Assembly: GCF_000816785.1 (NCBI RefSeq)
Contig: NZ_CP007766.1
Location: 744,001 to 808,000, forward strand
Direction of reading: 5' to 3'
DNA length: 64,000 bases
Origin: Campylobacter peloridis LMG 23910
GTDB lineage: Bacteria > Campylobacterota > Campylobacteria > Campylobacterales > Campylobacteraceae
Below, piece by piece: positions 21,047 to 29,968 of this stretch. Numbering within the stretch: the stretch's first letter is position 1; every line of letters starts with the position of its first letter. The notes beneath the pieces were generated by a model, which did not search any database, was not told the origin of the DNA, and saw nothing but the letters and a program-made list of their open reading frames with translations. A program made the translations under genes and the position numbers.

Positions 21047-21829
21047 ATGATTAAAATTAATGAAAATGAATTAAATGATTTTATAAAAGTTGTAGAGCAA
21101 ATTAGTGGAAATAATCTTAGCACCAAAAAAGATATTTTATTTATAAAATTACCAAAATTTTTACAGGAATTGGGTTTAAATAGTCTTAGCGAATTAAACG
21201 ATAAAGTACAGTTTCAAAGAAATTTAAAACAAGAAACAATGGATTTTATCACAGTTTGTGAGACTTATTTTTTTAGAGAATTAGAGCAATTAAAAGATGT
21301 AATTTATTATATAAAATCACTTGATCGCCCAGTAAATGTTTTATGTGCACCATGTTCAAGCGGTGAAGAGGTTTATTCTTTAGCGATTTTAGCAAGTGAA
21401 AATTTTATAAAAGGTATGAATATTGTTGGTATAGATATAAATAAAAAAATGATAGATAAATGCAACGAAATGATTTATTCAGAGCGTTCTGTTGCTAGAT
21501 TAAACACTATGCAAAAATCGCGTTATTTTGATATAAAAGATAGAATGTATCATTTAAAAAAGGAAACTTTGGCTTGTAGATGTCGTTTTGATCTTTGCAA
21601 TGTGTTTGATGATTCTTTATTTAAGCTTGGTAAATTTGATGTGATTTTTTCAAGAAATATGATGATATATTTTGATCAAGATTTTAAAATAAGACTAATG
21701 GAGCGTTTTTATAAAATTTTAAACAAAGAAGGAAGAATTTATCCTGGAAAATCTGATCTTGTTCCTGAAACTGCATATTTTGATAAAAACTTTTCAGCAG
21801 GCGGGGTTTATTATAGTAGAGCTAATTAA
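21047..21829 (+). CDS. cheR: Chemoreceptor methyltransferase CheR
   Basis: SAM-dependent methyltransferase that methylates glutamates of chemoreceptors, opposing CheB'. Typical features: TVCETYFFRE (about 65-74), VLCAPCSSGEEVYSLAI SAM motif (about 99-115), and FDVIFSRNMMIYFD (about 200-213). 260 aa, standard. Overlaps the convergent MFS gene by 4 bases with no hairpin between. Confidence 0.95.
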   Translation: MIKINENELNDFIKVVEQISGNNLSTKKDILFIKLPKFLQELGLNSLSELNDKVQFQRNLKQETMDFITVCETYFFRELEQLKDVIYYIKSLDRPVNVLCAPCSSGEEVYSLAILASENFIKGMNIVGIDINKKMIDKCNEMIYSERSVARLNTMQKSRYFDIKDRMYHLKKETLACRCRFDLCNVFDDSLFKLGKFDVIFSRNMMIYFDQDFKIRLMERFYKILNKEGRIYPGKSDLVPETAYFDKNFSAGGVYYSRAN

Positions 21830-23019
21830 TTATATTTTTTATTAAACCACCACCAATAAAGGGCTGCAAAGATAAAACACAGCCCTAACCCAAAAGTAAA
21901 ATAATTTAACTTTAATGCATAAAATTTAAACAAATATCCTGTAGAGTAAGCAATAATAGCACTAAATGTTAAGTAAACCATATCATTATATGCAATAACT
22001 CTACCATAATATCTTTTATCACAATCATTCTGTAAAAGTGTATAAGTGTAGCTCCATAAAGAAGAGGTGCAAAAACCTGCTGTAATTAATCCTATAAAAG
22101 CAAGATAAAAATTAAACTGCAAGCAAGCCCATAGCATTATACCTATACCTTGTCCAAGATATAAATAAACTAGAGTATTTTTATTGATATATGGACTTAA
22201 AATATAAGGCCCTACAAGCAAAGAAACTGCTCTAATTGCATTGGATAATCCTATAGCTAAAGGTATAGAAATGATTTGAGCGTAGTGATATTCTGCTAAA
22301 AGTGTGATTAAAACATCATATGCAGTAATCCCTACTACTCCATGAAGTAAAATCAAATGAATGATTTTTTTATTACTAAAAACATAAACTAAACCTTCTT
22401 TGATGAGTATAAAAACATTATTTTGTGTTGTATTTTTTTCATCGGGTAAAATTAAAGTTTTTAGTATAAGTAAGGCGCAAAATAACATTAAAGAATCTGC
22501 TATAAAAGCAGGTTTTACACCAAAAATATCAATGAAAATTCCAGCTGCAGCCATACCCAAAGCATACGAAACAGCCCATATGATACTATGAAGTTCATTG
22601 CCTAGTTTTAATTCTTGTGGGGTTAAAATTTTAGGTAAAACAGACATTTCTGTTTGAAAATACATAGAAGCAACCGCCATACGCACAAAGGTTAAAAAAT
22701 ACAAAAACCAAAGCATAGCTAGCGAATTAACAAAAATTAGCATAAAAATTGAAATCATTTCTATGCTAATCATGGTTAAAAGTAGATTTTTAGGTTTAAA
22801 TTTATCTACTATAACACCATTTATTGGTGCAAGTATAATAGAAGGTAGAAAAACAAAAATAGCTGAAAAACCTATGATGTTTGCTGGTGCTTGAAGTTCT
22901 TTTGTTAAAAGTGTAAAAACTCCAACTTGAGAAAACCATGCGCCAAAATAGCTTATAAATTGAACAGTAGCTAAAAGTCTAAAAGTTTTATTGTTTTTAA
23001 GTAAAGTTCTATAAGTCAT
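21826..23019 (-). CDS. MFS transporter (MFS_3-like)
   Basis: Major facilitator of 397 aa with about twelve hydrophobic helices. The opening FRLLATVQFISYFGAWFSQVGVF and the VIVDKFKPKNLLL segment (about 64-76, loop 2-3 motif) are like the MFS_3/enterobactin-exporter-like group. Substrate is unknown. In C. jejuni a related MFS gene also lies divergently next to mqnC, matching the arrangement here. Confidence 0.82.
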   Translation of the reverse strand: MTYRTLLKNNKTFRLLATVQFISYFGAWFSQVGVFTLLTKELQAPANIIGFSAIFVFLPSIILAPINGVIVDKFKPKNLLLTMISIEMISIFMLIFVNSLAMLWFLYFLTFVRMAVASMYFQTEMSVLPKILTPQELKLGNELHSIIWAVSYALGMAAAGIFIDIFGVKPAFIADSLMLFCALLILKTLILPDEKNTTQNNVFILIKEGLVYVFSNKKIIHLILLHGVVGITAYDVLITLLAEYHYAQIISIPLAIGLSNAIRAVSLLVGPYILSPYINKNTLVYLYLGQGIGIMLWACLQFNFYLAFIGLITAGFCTSSLWSYTYTLLQNDCDKRYYGRVIAYNDMVYLTFSAIIAYSTGYLFKFYALKLNYFTFGLGLCFIFAALYWWWFNKKYN

Positions 23020-23095
23020 AATATTCCTAGTTTAATCTGCTAAAATTAAAAGATTTGATTATATCGTTTTTAAGATTATTTTACATTTAAGTGAT

Positions 23096-23101
23096 TATAA
23101 T
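23096..23101 (+). promoter_or_regulatory. -10 box for the mqnC operon
   Basis: TATAAT 28 bases before the mqnC ATG in the 110-base divergent gap. No -35 recognised. Confidence 0.55.
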
Positions 23102-23129
23102 TATCTTTTACACAAAAACAAGGTTATAA

Positions 23130-24176
23130 ATGAGTAGATTAAGTAAAAAAGAAGCTTTAGATTTGCTTGAGAATGCACCATTATACGAATTAGGTGCAAG
23201 AGCATATGAAAAAAAATTAGAACTTCATCCCGAAAAAATCACCACTTTTGTAGTAGATAGAAATATTAATTATACAAATATTTGCTGTATTGATTGTGAT
23301 TTTTGTGCATTTTGTAGAAAAGAAAAAGATGAGGATTCCTATATTTTAAAATATGAAGAAATAGGAAAGAAAATCGAAGAATTACAAGCTATAGGTGGAA
23401 CACAAATTTTATTTCAAGGTGGGGTTCATCCTAAGCTTAAGATACAATGGTATGAAGATTTGCTTTCATATATAAAGACAAATTACCCTGCTATCACCGT
23501 GCATGGTTTTTCAGCAGTTGAAATAGCATATATAGCAAGGGTTTCTAAAATTTCTATAGAAGAGGTATTAAAAAGACTTCAAGCTAAGGGACTTTTTTCT
23601 ATACCTGGAGCAGGAGCTGAAGTTTTAAGTGATAGAGTAAGAGATATCATAGCCCCACACAAATGCGACACAGCAACTTGGCTTAAGGTGCATGAAAGTG
23701 CACATAATATTGGCATGAAAAGCACTGCTACTATGATGTTTGGAACGGTTGAAAGCAACGAAGAACTTATAGATCATTTTGAGCATTTAAGAAAATTGCA
23801 AGATAAAACAGGAGGATTTAGAGCTTTTATTTTATGGTCATTTCAAAGCGAAAATACCCCTTTGATTAAAAAACATCCTGAAATCATCAAGCAAAGTTCA
23901 AATAAATACTTAAGATTATTAGCTTTGGCAAGATTATATTTGGATAATTTTAAAAATTTGCAAAGTTCATGGGTAACTCAAGGCTCATTAATAGGCCAAC
24001 TTGCTTTAAAATTTGGTGCAAATGATTTAGGCTCAACTATGATGGAAGAAAATGTAGTTTCAGCAGCTGGTGCAAAATATAGAATGAATCAAGAGCAAAT
24101 GATAGAGCTTATAAAAGATATAGGAGAAATTCCTGCAAAACGCGATACAGCTTATAATATTTTAGAAAGGTTTTAA
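23130..24176 (+). CDS. mqnC: Cyclic dehypoxanthinyl futalosine synthase (radical SAM)
   Basis: Radical SAM enzyme of the futalosine route to menaquinone, cyclising dehypoxanthine futalosine. The cluster motif is CCIDCDFC (Cys52, Cys56, Cys59), followed by AFCRKEKDEDSYIL, QGGVHPKL and GAGAEVLSDRVR segments typical of MqnC. 348 aa is standard. Menaquinone is the main electron carrier of Campylobacter respiration, including the hydrogenase at 53152. Its stop overlaps the next ATG by one base. Confidence 0.93.
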   Translation: MSRLSKKEALDLLENAPLYELGARAYEKKLELHPEKITTFVVDRNINYTNICCIDCDFCAFCRKEKDEDSYILKYEEIGKKIEELQAIGGTQILFQGGVHPKLKIQWYEDLLSYIKTNYPAITVHGFSAVEIAYIARVSKISIEEVLKRLQAKGLFSIPGAGAEVLSDRVRDIIAPHKCDTATWLKVHESAHNIGMKSTATMMFGTVESNEELIDHFEHLRKLQDKTGGFRAFILWSFQSENTPLIKKHPEIIKQSSNKYLRLLALARLYLDNFKNLQSSWVTQGSLIGQLALKFGANDLGSTMMEENVVSAAGAKYRMNQEQMIELIKDIGEIPAKRDTAYNILERF

Positions 24177-25405
24177 TGCTAAATTTAAATCATAATGGTG
24201 TAAATGTTGATATTATATACGAATATGAAAATGAACTTCCTATAGTCTTTTTTAAATTAATTTTCAAAAATAGTGGCAAAATAGCAGAAAAAAATGATGC
24301 AGGTATTGCAAGTATGCTTGCAAGGTTTTTTAACGAAGGAAGTAATGATGAGTTTTTTAAAAATTTAGAATACCAAGCTATTGAACTTTATGCTAAAGCT
24401 AGTTTTGAACATTTTCAAATAAACATAAAATGCTTAAAAGAACATTTTGATTTTGCTATAGAAAAATTACAAGAATTATTATTAAATGTGCGTTTTGATG
24501 AAAAGATTTTACAAAGACTAAAAATTTTAACTTTAGGAGAACTTGCAAGTTTAAATACAGATTATGATTATCAAGCAAAAAGACTTTTAAATAAAAGTGT
24601 TTTTAAAGAGGAAATTTTTGCTAGTGGACTTGATGGAAGTAAAGAAAGTATAGAAAAAATTACATTGAAAAAATTACAAGATTTTATGGATGAAAATTTA
24701 GTGCTTGATAATGCTTTATTTGTTTTTGGTGGAGATGTAAAAGAAGATGAAGTAAAAACTATCACACAAAAAATTTGCTCTCAATTAAAAAAAAGCACTT
24801 TAAATCAAAATAAAAGATTTGAACTTATCGATAAATGTGTAGAAGTTGTTGATTATAAAAGCACCGAACAAGCTTATATTTATTTTTGCTCGCCTTTTAA
24901 TATACAAGTAGATGATGAAAAAATGTATTTAGCTAAAATAGCCTTGTTTATTTTAGGTCAAGGAGGTTTTGGCTCGCGTTTAATGGAAGAAGTGCGTGTT
25001 AAGAGGGGTTTAGCATATTCAGCATATGCTATGCTTGATGTAAATTTAAACTATAGTAGAATTTTTGGTTATTTACAAACTAAAAATGAAAGTGCTATTG
25101 AAGCCAAAGAATTAGTTAAAGAAGTTTTTGAAATTTTTACACAAAATGGGGTAAATGAGAAAGAATTTAAATTAGCAAAACAATTTTTAGTAGGCTCCAT
25201 GCCTTTAAGATATGAAAATTTAGGCAAAAGATTAGAGATTATGCTTAATGAATATTTGCAAAATTTAAAACTAGGCAATTTAAAAGAAGAAATACAAAAA
25301 ATTAAAAACGCTTCTTTGGATACGCTAAATGATTTTATTAAAATGCATAAAGAAATTTCAAAATTGAGTTTTGCAAGTATAGAAAATGAAAGTTCAAGAA
25401 AGTGA
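24176..25405 (+). CDS. M16 (pitrilysin)-family protein without HxxEH
   Basis: 409-residue M16-fold protein, resembling the zinc-protease-like gene at this position in C. jejuni. At the place where active M16 enzymes carry HxxEH this protein has ASMLARFFNEGS, the pattern of the non-catalytic M16 subunits (GLASxxAxLLxEGT type), so no zinc site is formed. The C-terminal half keeps the M16 substrate-clamp segment GFGSRLMEEVRVKRGLAYSAYA (described in part; about 263-284). It may act as a partner of an active M16 peptidase encoded elsewhere. One-base overlap with mqnC, 20-base overlap with recG. Confidence 0.8.
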   Translation: MLNLNHNGVNVDIIYEYENELPIVFFKLIFKNSGKIAEKNDAGIASMLARFFNEGSNDEFFKNLEYQAIELYAKASFEHFQINIKCLKEHFDFAIEKLQELLLNVRFDEKILQRLKILTLGELASLNTDYDYQAKRLLNKSVFKEEIFASGLDGSKESIEKITLKKLQDFMDENLVLDNALFVFGGDVKEDEVKTITQKICSQLKKSTLNQNKRFELIDKCVEVVDYKSTEQAYIYFCSPFNIQVDDEKMYLAKIALFILGQGGFGSRLMEEVRVKRGLAYSAYAMLDVNLNYSRIFGYLQTKNESAIEAKELVKEVFEIFTQNGVNEKEFKLAKQFLVGSMPLRYENLGKRLEIMLNEYLQNLKLGNLKEEIQKIKNASLDTLNDFIKMHKEISKLSFASIENESSRK

Positions 25406-27215
25406 TTTAAAATTACTTCATTCTTTAGGAGTTAAAAACTGCATTGATTTGGCTTTGATTTTACCTAAAAAATTTGATGATTTTCGAATTTCAAAATTTC
25501 CAAAAGATGGTTTTTGCACTCAAAATATAAAAATAACAAGTATGCAAAATAAAAATTTTCAACTTTTTATGCTTTGTGAGTGTATAGAATGGGGTATAAA
25601 AGCTAGTGTTGTTATATTTCATCCTACTAAATGGCATTTTAAGGTTTTTAAATACAATAACTTAATTTGTATTAATGCAAAAATGAATTTTTTTAATGGC
25701 TCATGGCAGTTTGTGAATCCAAAAATTGTTAAAAATATCGGAGAACTTATACCAAGATATCAAATTAATGGTATAAAAGATGAAAGTATAAAAAAACTTA
25801 TTTTAAAATATGTCAATGAAGAAAACCTAAAATCACTCAATTTAGAGCAAAAATACATTAACCTGCTTTTAAATTTACATGCATACAACGATAATTCTTT
25901 CATGCTTTATGAAAATTTTAACACCATAATCAAAGATTTAAAATATATTGAAATTCTTAACCATTTAAGGCGATTAAAGGGTAAAAAAACTACAAAAAAA
26001 GCTTATGAAGTGGATATTTTTGATATTTCATCTTGGCTTAAAAATTTAGATTTTACTCCTACAAATGATCAAATTTTAGCCATAGAAGATATAAAAAAAG
26101 ATTTACAAAGCCAAGAAGCTAAAAGACGCGTAGTAATGGGTGATGTAGGCTGTGGTAAAACTTTAGTGATACTTGCTGCAGCATTGCTAGTGTATCCTAA
26201 AAAGGCTATTTTGATGGCACCAACTAGCATACTAGCAGAGCAAATTTATAATGAAGCAAAAAAACTTCTGCCTGATTTTGTTAATGTTTTATTTTTGAAA
26301 GGTGGCAAAAAGGAAAAAAATTTACAAATTCTAAAAGAGCAAGCCCATTTTATCATAGGCACACACACATTAATTCATCAGGAAAATTTTGAAGCTGTTT
26401 TAGTGATGATAGATGAACAACATCGCTTTGGCTCTAATCAAAGGCAAAAGATTGCAGAGCTTAGTAAGGGTTTGAAATATTCTCCTCATTTAGTGCAATT
26501 TTCTGCCACTCCTATACCAAGAACACTTTCTATGATTCAAAGTGAGCTTGTAAATTTTAGTTTTATTAAACAAATGCCTTTTAAAAAAGATATCAAAACT
26601 TTTTGCATACAAGAGAAAGATTTTAAATATTTGCTGAAAAAAATTGATGAGGAATTGGCTAAAAAACATCAAATTATTATCATATACCCTTTGGTAAATG
26701 AAAGTGAGAATATGGATTATCTTTCCTTAGAGGAAGCAAAGTCTTATTGGTTAAATAAATATAAAAATGTTTATATTACTCATGGCAAAGATAAAAACAA
26801 AGAACAAATTCTACAAGAATTTAGAGAAAATGGAGATATTTTACTATCCACTACGGTGGTGGAAGTGGGTATTTCTTTGCCAAGACTTAGTGTGATTGTT
26901 ATAGTGGGTGCTGAAAGACTTGGACTTGCAACCTTACACCAACTTAGAGGAAGAGTTGGTAGAGTAGGGATTGAGAGTTTTTGTTATTTATACACTAAAT
27001 CAAAAGAAATTCCATCGCGTTTGCTTGAATTTGCTAAAACATTAGATGGATTTAAAATAGCTGAACTTGATTTAAAAAATCGTTTGAGCGGAGATTTACT
27101 TGATGGAAAAATTCAACATGGTAATCATTTTAAATTTTTTGATTTTAGTGATGATGAAGCTTTAGTGGTAAAAGCAAAAGAAAGTATTAAAAATATGGAA
27201 AAATCAAATGGATAA
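25386..27215 (+). CDS. recG: ATP-dependent DNA helicase RecG
   Basis: Superfamily 2 helicase that remodels stalled forks and branched DNA. Walker A GDVGCGKT starts at residue 252, DEQHRFG (motif II) follows near 343, SATPIPRT (motif III) near 378, and the motif V/VI region GAERLGLATLHQLRGRVGR near 507. At 609 aa it is shorter than E. coli RecG (about 690), with a reduced N-terminal wedge region, as in other campylobacters. Overlaps the regulator gene by 8 bases. Confidence 0.94.
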   Translation: MKVQESDLKLLHSLGVKNCIDLALILPKKFDDFRISKFPKDGFCTQNIKITSMQNKNFQLFMLCECIEWGIKASVVIFHPTKWHFKVFKYNNLICINAKMNFFNGSWQFVNPKIVKNIGELIPRYQINGIKDESIKKLILKYVNEENLKSLNLEQKYINLLLNLHAYNDNSFMLYENFNTIIKDLKYIEILNHLRRLKGKKTTKKAYEVDIFDISSWLKNLDFTPTNDQILAIEDIKKDLQSQEAKRRVVMGDVGCGKTLVILAAALLVYPKKAILMAPTSILAEQIYNEAKKLLPDFVNVLFLKGGKKEKNLQILKEQAHFIIGTHTLIHQENFEAVLVMIDEQHRFGSNQRQKIAELSKGLKYSPHLVQFSATPIPRTLSMIQSELVNFSFIKQMPFKKDIKTFCIQEKDFKYLLKKIDEELAKKHQIIIIYPLVNESENMDYLSLEEAKSYWLNKYKNVYITHGKDKNKEQILQEFRENGDILLSTTVVEVGISLPRLSVIVIVGAERLGLATLHQLRGRVGRVGIESFCYLYTKSKEIPSRLLEFAKTLDGFKIAELDLKNRLSGDLLDGKIQHGNHFKFFDFSDDEALVVKAKESIKNMEKSNG

Positions 27216-27810
27216 ACACTTTGAAATCTTAACTTCTATGGGTAAAAAAATTCATTTTAAAAAAGGAAATATTTTATTTTTTGAAGGTGAAAAAGCTAGT
27301 AAAATTTTGATACTACTAAGTGGCAAAGTGCGTATATATAAAGTAAATACTAAAGGATTTGAATTAACTTTGCATACACTAAATCCTATAAGTTTTATAG
27401 CAGAGATGCCAGTATTTGAAAGGATTAATTACCCAGCTAATGCAATTTGCGAGCAAGATTGTGAAATTTGTGTGCTTGAGTTTGATTATTTTAAAAATTT
27501 ATGCTTAGAAAATGGAGAGATTAGTTTTTTACTTTTAACTTCATTATTTAGTAAAATTCGTATTTTAGAAAATTTCATCAGACAAAGATCGTTAGATTTA
27601 AAATCAAGATTACTTAGTTTTTTATTGGAAAATGAGGAAAAATTGCAAAATTTAAAGCAAAAAGAAATAGCTGTGATTTTAAATTTGCCACCAGAATCTT
27701 TATCGCGTTTTTTAAAAGAATTAAAACAAAATGAACTTATTTGCACAAATAAAGGTAAAATAGTGATTTTAAATAAAGAAAAAATGCAAAATTTAATTAA
27801 GTCTTTTTAA
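27208..27810 (+). CDS. Crp/Fnr family regulator, NssR-like
   Basis: 200-residue Crp/Fnr protein: N-terminal cyclic-nucleotide-binding fold (about 10-125) with a HTH at about 150-175 (KEIAVILNLPPESLSRFLKELK). No N-terminal cysteine cluster is present, so it is not an oxygen-sensing Fnr. In C. jejuni the gene downstream of recG is nssR, activator of the nitrosative-stress globins cgb and ctb; position and size match. There, ctb lies between recG and nssR; here they overlap and no globin is found in the window. NssR is therefore a good but unproven name. Confidence 0.75.
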   Translation: MDKHFEILTSMGKKIHFKKGNILFFEGEKASKILILLSGKVRIYKVNTKGFELTLHTLNPISFIAEMPVFERINYPANAICEQDCEICVLEFDYFKNLCLENGEISFLLLTSLFSKIRILENFIRQRSLDLKSRLLSFLLENEEKLQNLKQKEIAVILNLPPESLSRFLKELKQNELICTNKGKIVILNKEKMQNLIKSF

Positions 27811-27821
27811 GTCTTATTTGT

Positions 27822-27827
27822 TAAAAT
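27822..27827 (+). promoter_or_regulatory. Probable -10 box for the amino-acid ABC operon
   Basis: TAAAAT preceded by TTTGT. Transcription from here would start near 27834, after the GTG/ATG-like upstream codons of the long frame, which supports ATG 27854 as the real start of the permease. Confidence 0.4.
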
Positions 27828-27853
27828 ACTGCATTTTAAAAATGGAAGGTTTT

Positions 27854-28501
27854 ATGGATTTTGATTTTTTAATCAAGTATAGCCCTATGTTTATACAAGC
27901 TACATGGCTTACTTTAAAACTTGCTATTTATGGAGTATTTTTTTCATTTTTAGTAGGTTTATTTTGTGTTGGCATAAGTTTTTTTAAATTTCCTTTGTTA
28001 AATGTGATTTGTAAAATTTATATAGAATTTTCAAGAAACACTCCATTGTTAATCCAACTTTTCTTTTTATATTATGCTTTACCTGAATTTAATATTCATC
28101 TTAGTTCTTTTGTCTGTGCTGTGATAGGACTTAGTTTTTTAGGGGGTTCTTATATGGCTGAGAGTTTAAGAGCGGGTATAGAAGCAGTTAAAAAACAACA
28201 ATACGAATCAGGGCTTTCTTTAGGTTTAAACTCGTTTCAAAATTTTCGTTATGTGATACTACCTCAAGCCTTAGGTATAGCTATGCCAAGTATAAGTGCA
28301 AATATCATTTTTTTACTCAAAGAAACTTCAGTAGTGAGTATTATTGCTTTAGCTGATTTAGTATATGTAGCTAAAGATCTTATAGGGCTTTATTATAAAA
28401 GCAATGAAGCTTTGTTTGCTTTAGTGCTTTGTTATTTGATTTTAATTTTACCTTTATCTTTAGTGCTAAATCGCATAGAAAAAAGGCTAAATTATGTTTG
28501 A
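27854..28501 (+). CDS. Amino-acid ABC transporter permease (HisM type)
   Basis: Polar amino-acid ABC permease with about five membrane helices and the EAA loop LRAGIEAVKKQQYESGLSLG (about 102-121). The frame extends 12 codons upstream to 27818, but ATG 27854 has an AAGG ribosome site (27845-27848) and matches the usual start, giving 215 aa. Overlaps the second permease gene by 8 bases. The operon continues with an ATPase and a CjaC-like binding protein, giving a complete importer. Confidence 0.88.
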   Translation: MDFDFLIKYSPMFIQATWLTLKLAIYGVFFSFLVGLFCVGISFFKFPLLNVICKIYIEFSRNTPLLIQLFFLYYALPEFNIHLSSFVCAVIGLSFLGGSYMAESLRAGIEAVKKQQYESGLSLGLNSFQNFRYVILPQALGIAMPSISANIIFLLKETSVVSIIALADLVYVAKDLIGLYYKSNEALFALVLCYLILILPLSLVLNRIEKRLNYV

Positions 28502-29153
28502 AATTTTAAATCAAGATACCTTTTTTAGACTAGCACAAGGTTTAAAGGTTACTTTAGAACTTTCATTGATTAGCGTTTTGGTTTCATTAGTGGGCGGAGT
28601 ATTCTTTGGAATTTTAATGCATTCTAAGAATAAATACCTTTATATTTTTTGTCGTTTTATGCTTGAATTTGTGCGTATTATGCCTTTAATTGTTTGGCTT
28701 TTTATAGTGCATTTTGGCTTAGCCAAATGGTTTGGATGGCATTTAAGTGCTTTAGGTTCGAGTGTTATTGTTTTTAGTATTTGGGGTGTATTTGAAATGA
28801 TGGATTTGGTAAGATCATCTTTAGCAAGCATACCAAAACATCAATACGAATCAGGATTATCACTAGGTTTTAATAAATTTCAAGTTTATATTTTTATCAT
28901 TATACCTTTATCTTTAAGAAGATTATTGCCAATGAGTATTAATCTTTTTACAAGAATGATTAAAAGCACTTCAGTGATTTATTTAATCGGTGGTATAGAG
29001 CTTATCAAAGTTGGTCAGCAAGTTATAGAATTAAATTTATTCCAAAATTCTTATGCAGCTTTTATAATATATGGTTTGATTTTATTAATTTATTTTATAC
29101 TTTGTTATCCTTTGTCAGTATATTCAAAGTTTTTAGAGAAAAAATGGAGTTAA
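28494..29153 (+). CDS. Amino-acid ABC transporter permease (second subunit)
   Basis: 219 aa, five predicted membrane helices, EAA loop VRSSLASIPKHQYESGLSLG (about 103-122). Paralogous to the permease before it and presumably forms a heterodimer with it. It overlaps the upstream gene and is followed one base later by the ATPase gene. Confidence 0.88.
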   Translation: MFEILNQDTFFRLAQGLKVTLELSLISVLVSLVGGVFFGILMHSKNKYLYIFCRFMLEFVRIMPLIVWLFIVHFGLAKWFGWHLSALGSSVIVFSIWGVFEMMDLVRSSLASIPKHQYESGLSLGFNKFQVYIFIIIPLSLRRLLPMSINLFTRMIKSTSVIYLIGGIELIKVGQQVIELNLFQNSYAAFIIYGLILLIYFILCYPLSVYSKFLEKKWS

Positions 29154-29154
29154 A

Positions 29155-29892
29155 ATGAGTATATTAAAAATACAAAATTTACAAAAATACTACAATGATC
29201 ATCATGTTTTAAAAGATATAAATTTAGAAGTTAAGCAAAAAGAAGTAGTAGTTATTCTTGGGCCAAGTGGTTGTGGAAAATCTACGCTTTTAAGGTGTAT
29301 CAATGGTTTGGAAGAAATGGCTGATGGAGCTATATTTATAGATAATGAAAAAGTTGATAAAAACTATAAAAAATGGACGCAAATTCGCCAAAAAATTGGC
29401 ATGGTTTTTCAATCTTATGAACTTTTTGATCACTTAAATGTCGAGCAAAATATACTTTTAGGGCCTTTAAAAGTTCAAAAAAGAAAAAAAGAAGAAGTTT
29501 TAGAAGAAGCAAAATACTGGCTTGAAAGGGTAGGGCTTTTGCATAAATTAAAAGCTTATCCTAAAGAATTAAGTGGCGGGCAAAAGCAACGCATAGCTAT
29601 AGTTAGAAGTCTTTGTATGAATCCTGAAATTATGCTTTTTGATGAAGTTACAGCAGCACTTGATCCTGAGATTGTGCGTGAAGTTTTAGATGTAATTTTA
29701 AATTTAGCAAAAGATGGAATGACTATGCTTATAGTTACACATGAAATGGGCTTTGCTAAAGCAGTGGCCGATAAGATAGTTTTTATGGATGATGGAAAAA
29801 TAGTAGAAATTTCAAATCCTAATGAATTTTTTGAAAATCCAAAAAGCGAGCGTGCGAAAAAATTTCTCAACTTATTTGATTTTCATCGTTAA
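29155..29892 (+). CDS. Amino-acid ABC transporter ATP-binding protein (GlnQ type)
   Basis: 245-residue ABC ATPase: Walker A GPSGCGKS at 36-43, Q-loop in MVFQSYELFDHL (about 85-96), signature LSGGQKQR (about 139-146), Walker B IMLFDEVTAALDP (about 159-171) and H-loop VTHEMGFA (about 196). The TAALDPE form and MGFA after the H-loop are typical of polar amino-acid transporters. Energises the two preceding permeases. Confidence 0.93.
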   Translation: MSILKIQNLQKYYNDHHVLKDINLEVKQKEVVVILGPSGCGKSTLLRCINGLEEMADGAIFIDNEKVDKNYKKWTQIRQKIGMVFQSYELFDHLNVEQNILLGPLKVQKRKKEEVLEEAKYWLERVGLLHKLKAYPKELSGGQKQRIAIVRSLCMNPEIMLFDEVTAALDPEIVREVLDVILNLAKDGMTMLIVTHEMGFAKAVADKIVFMDDGKIVEISNPNEFFENPKSERAKKFLNLFDFHR

Positions 29893-29968
29893 AAATTTTA
29901 AAAAAAATAAATTGTTTAAAAAAATACTATAAGGTTTAAAAATTTAAATTTTTGTTAAAGGAAAATAT

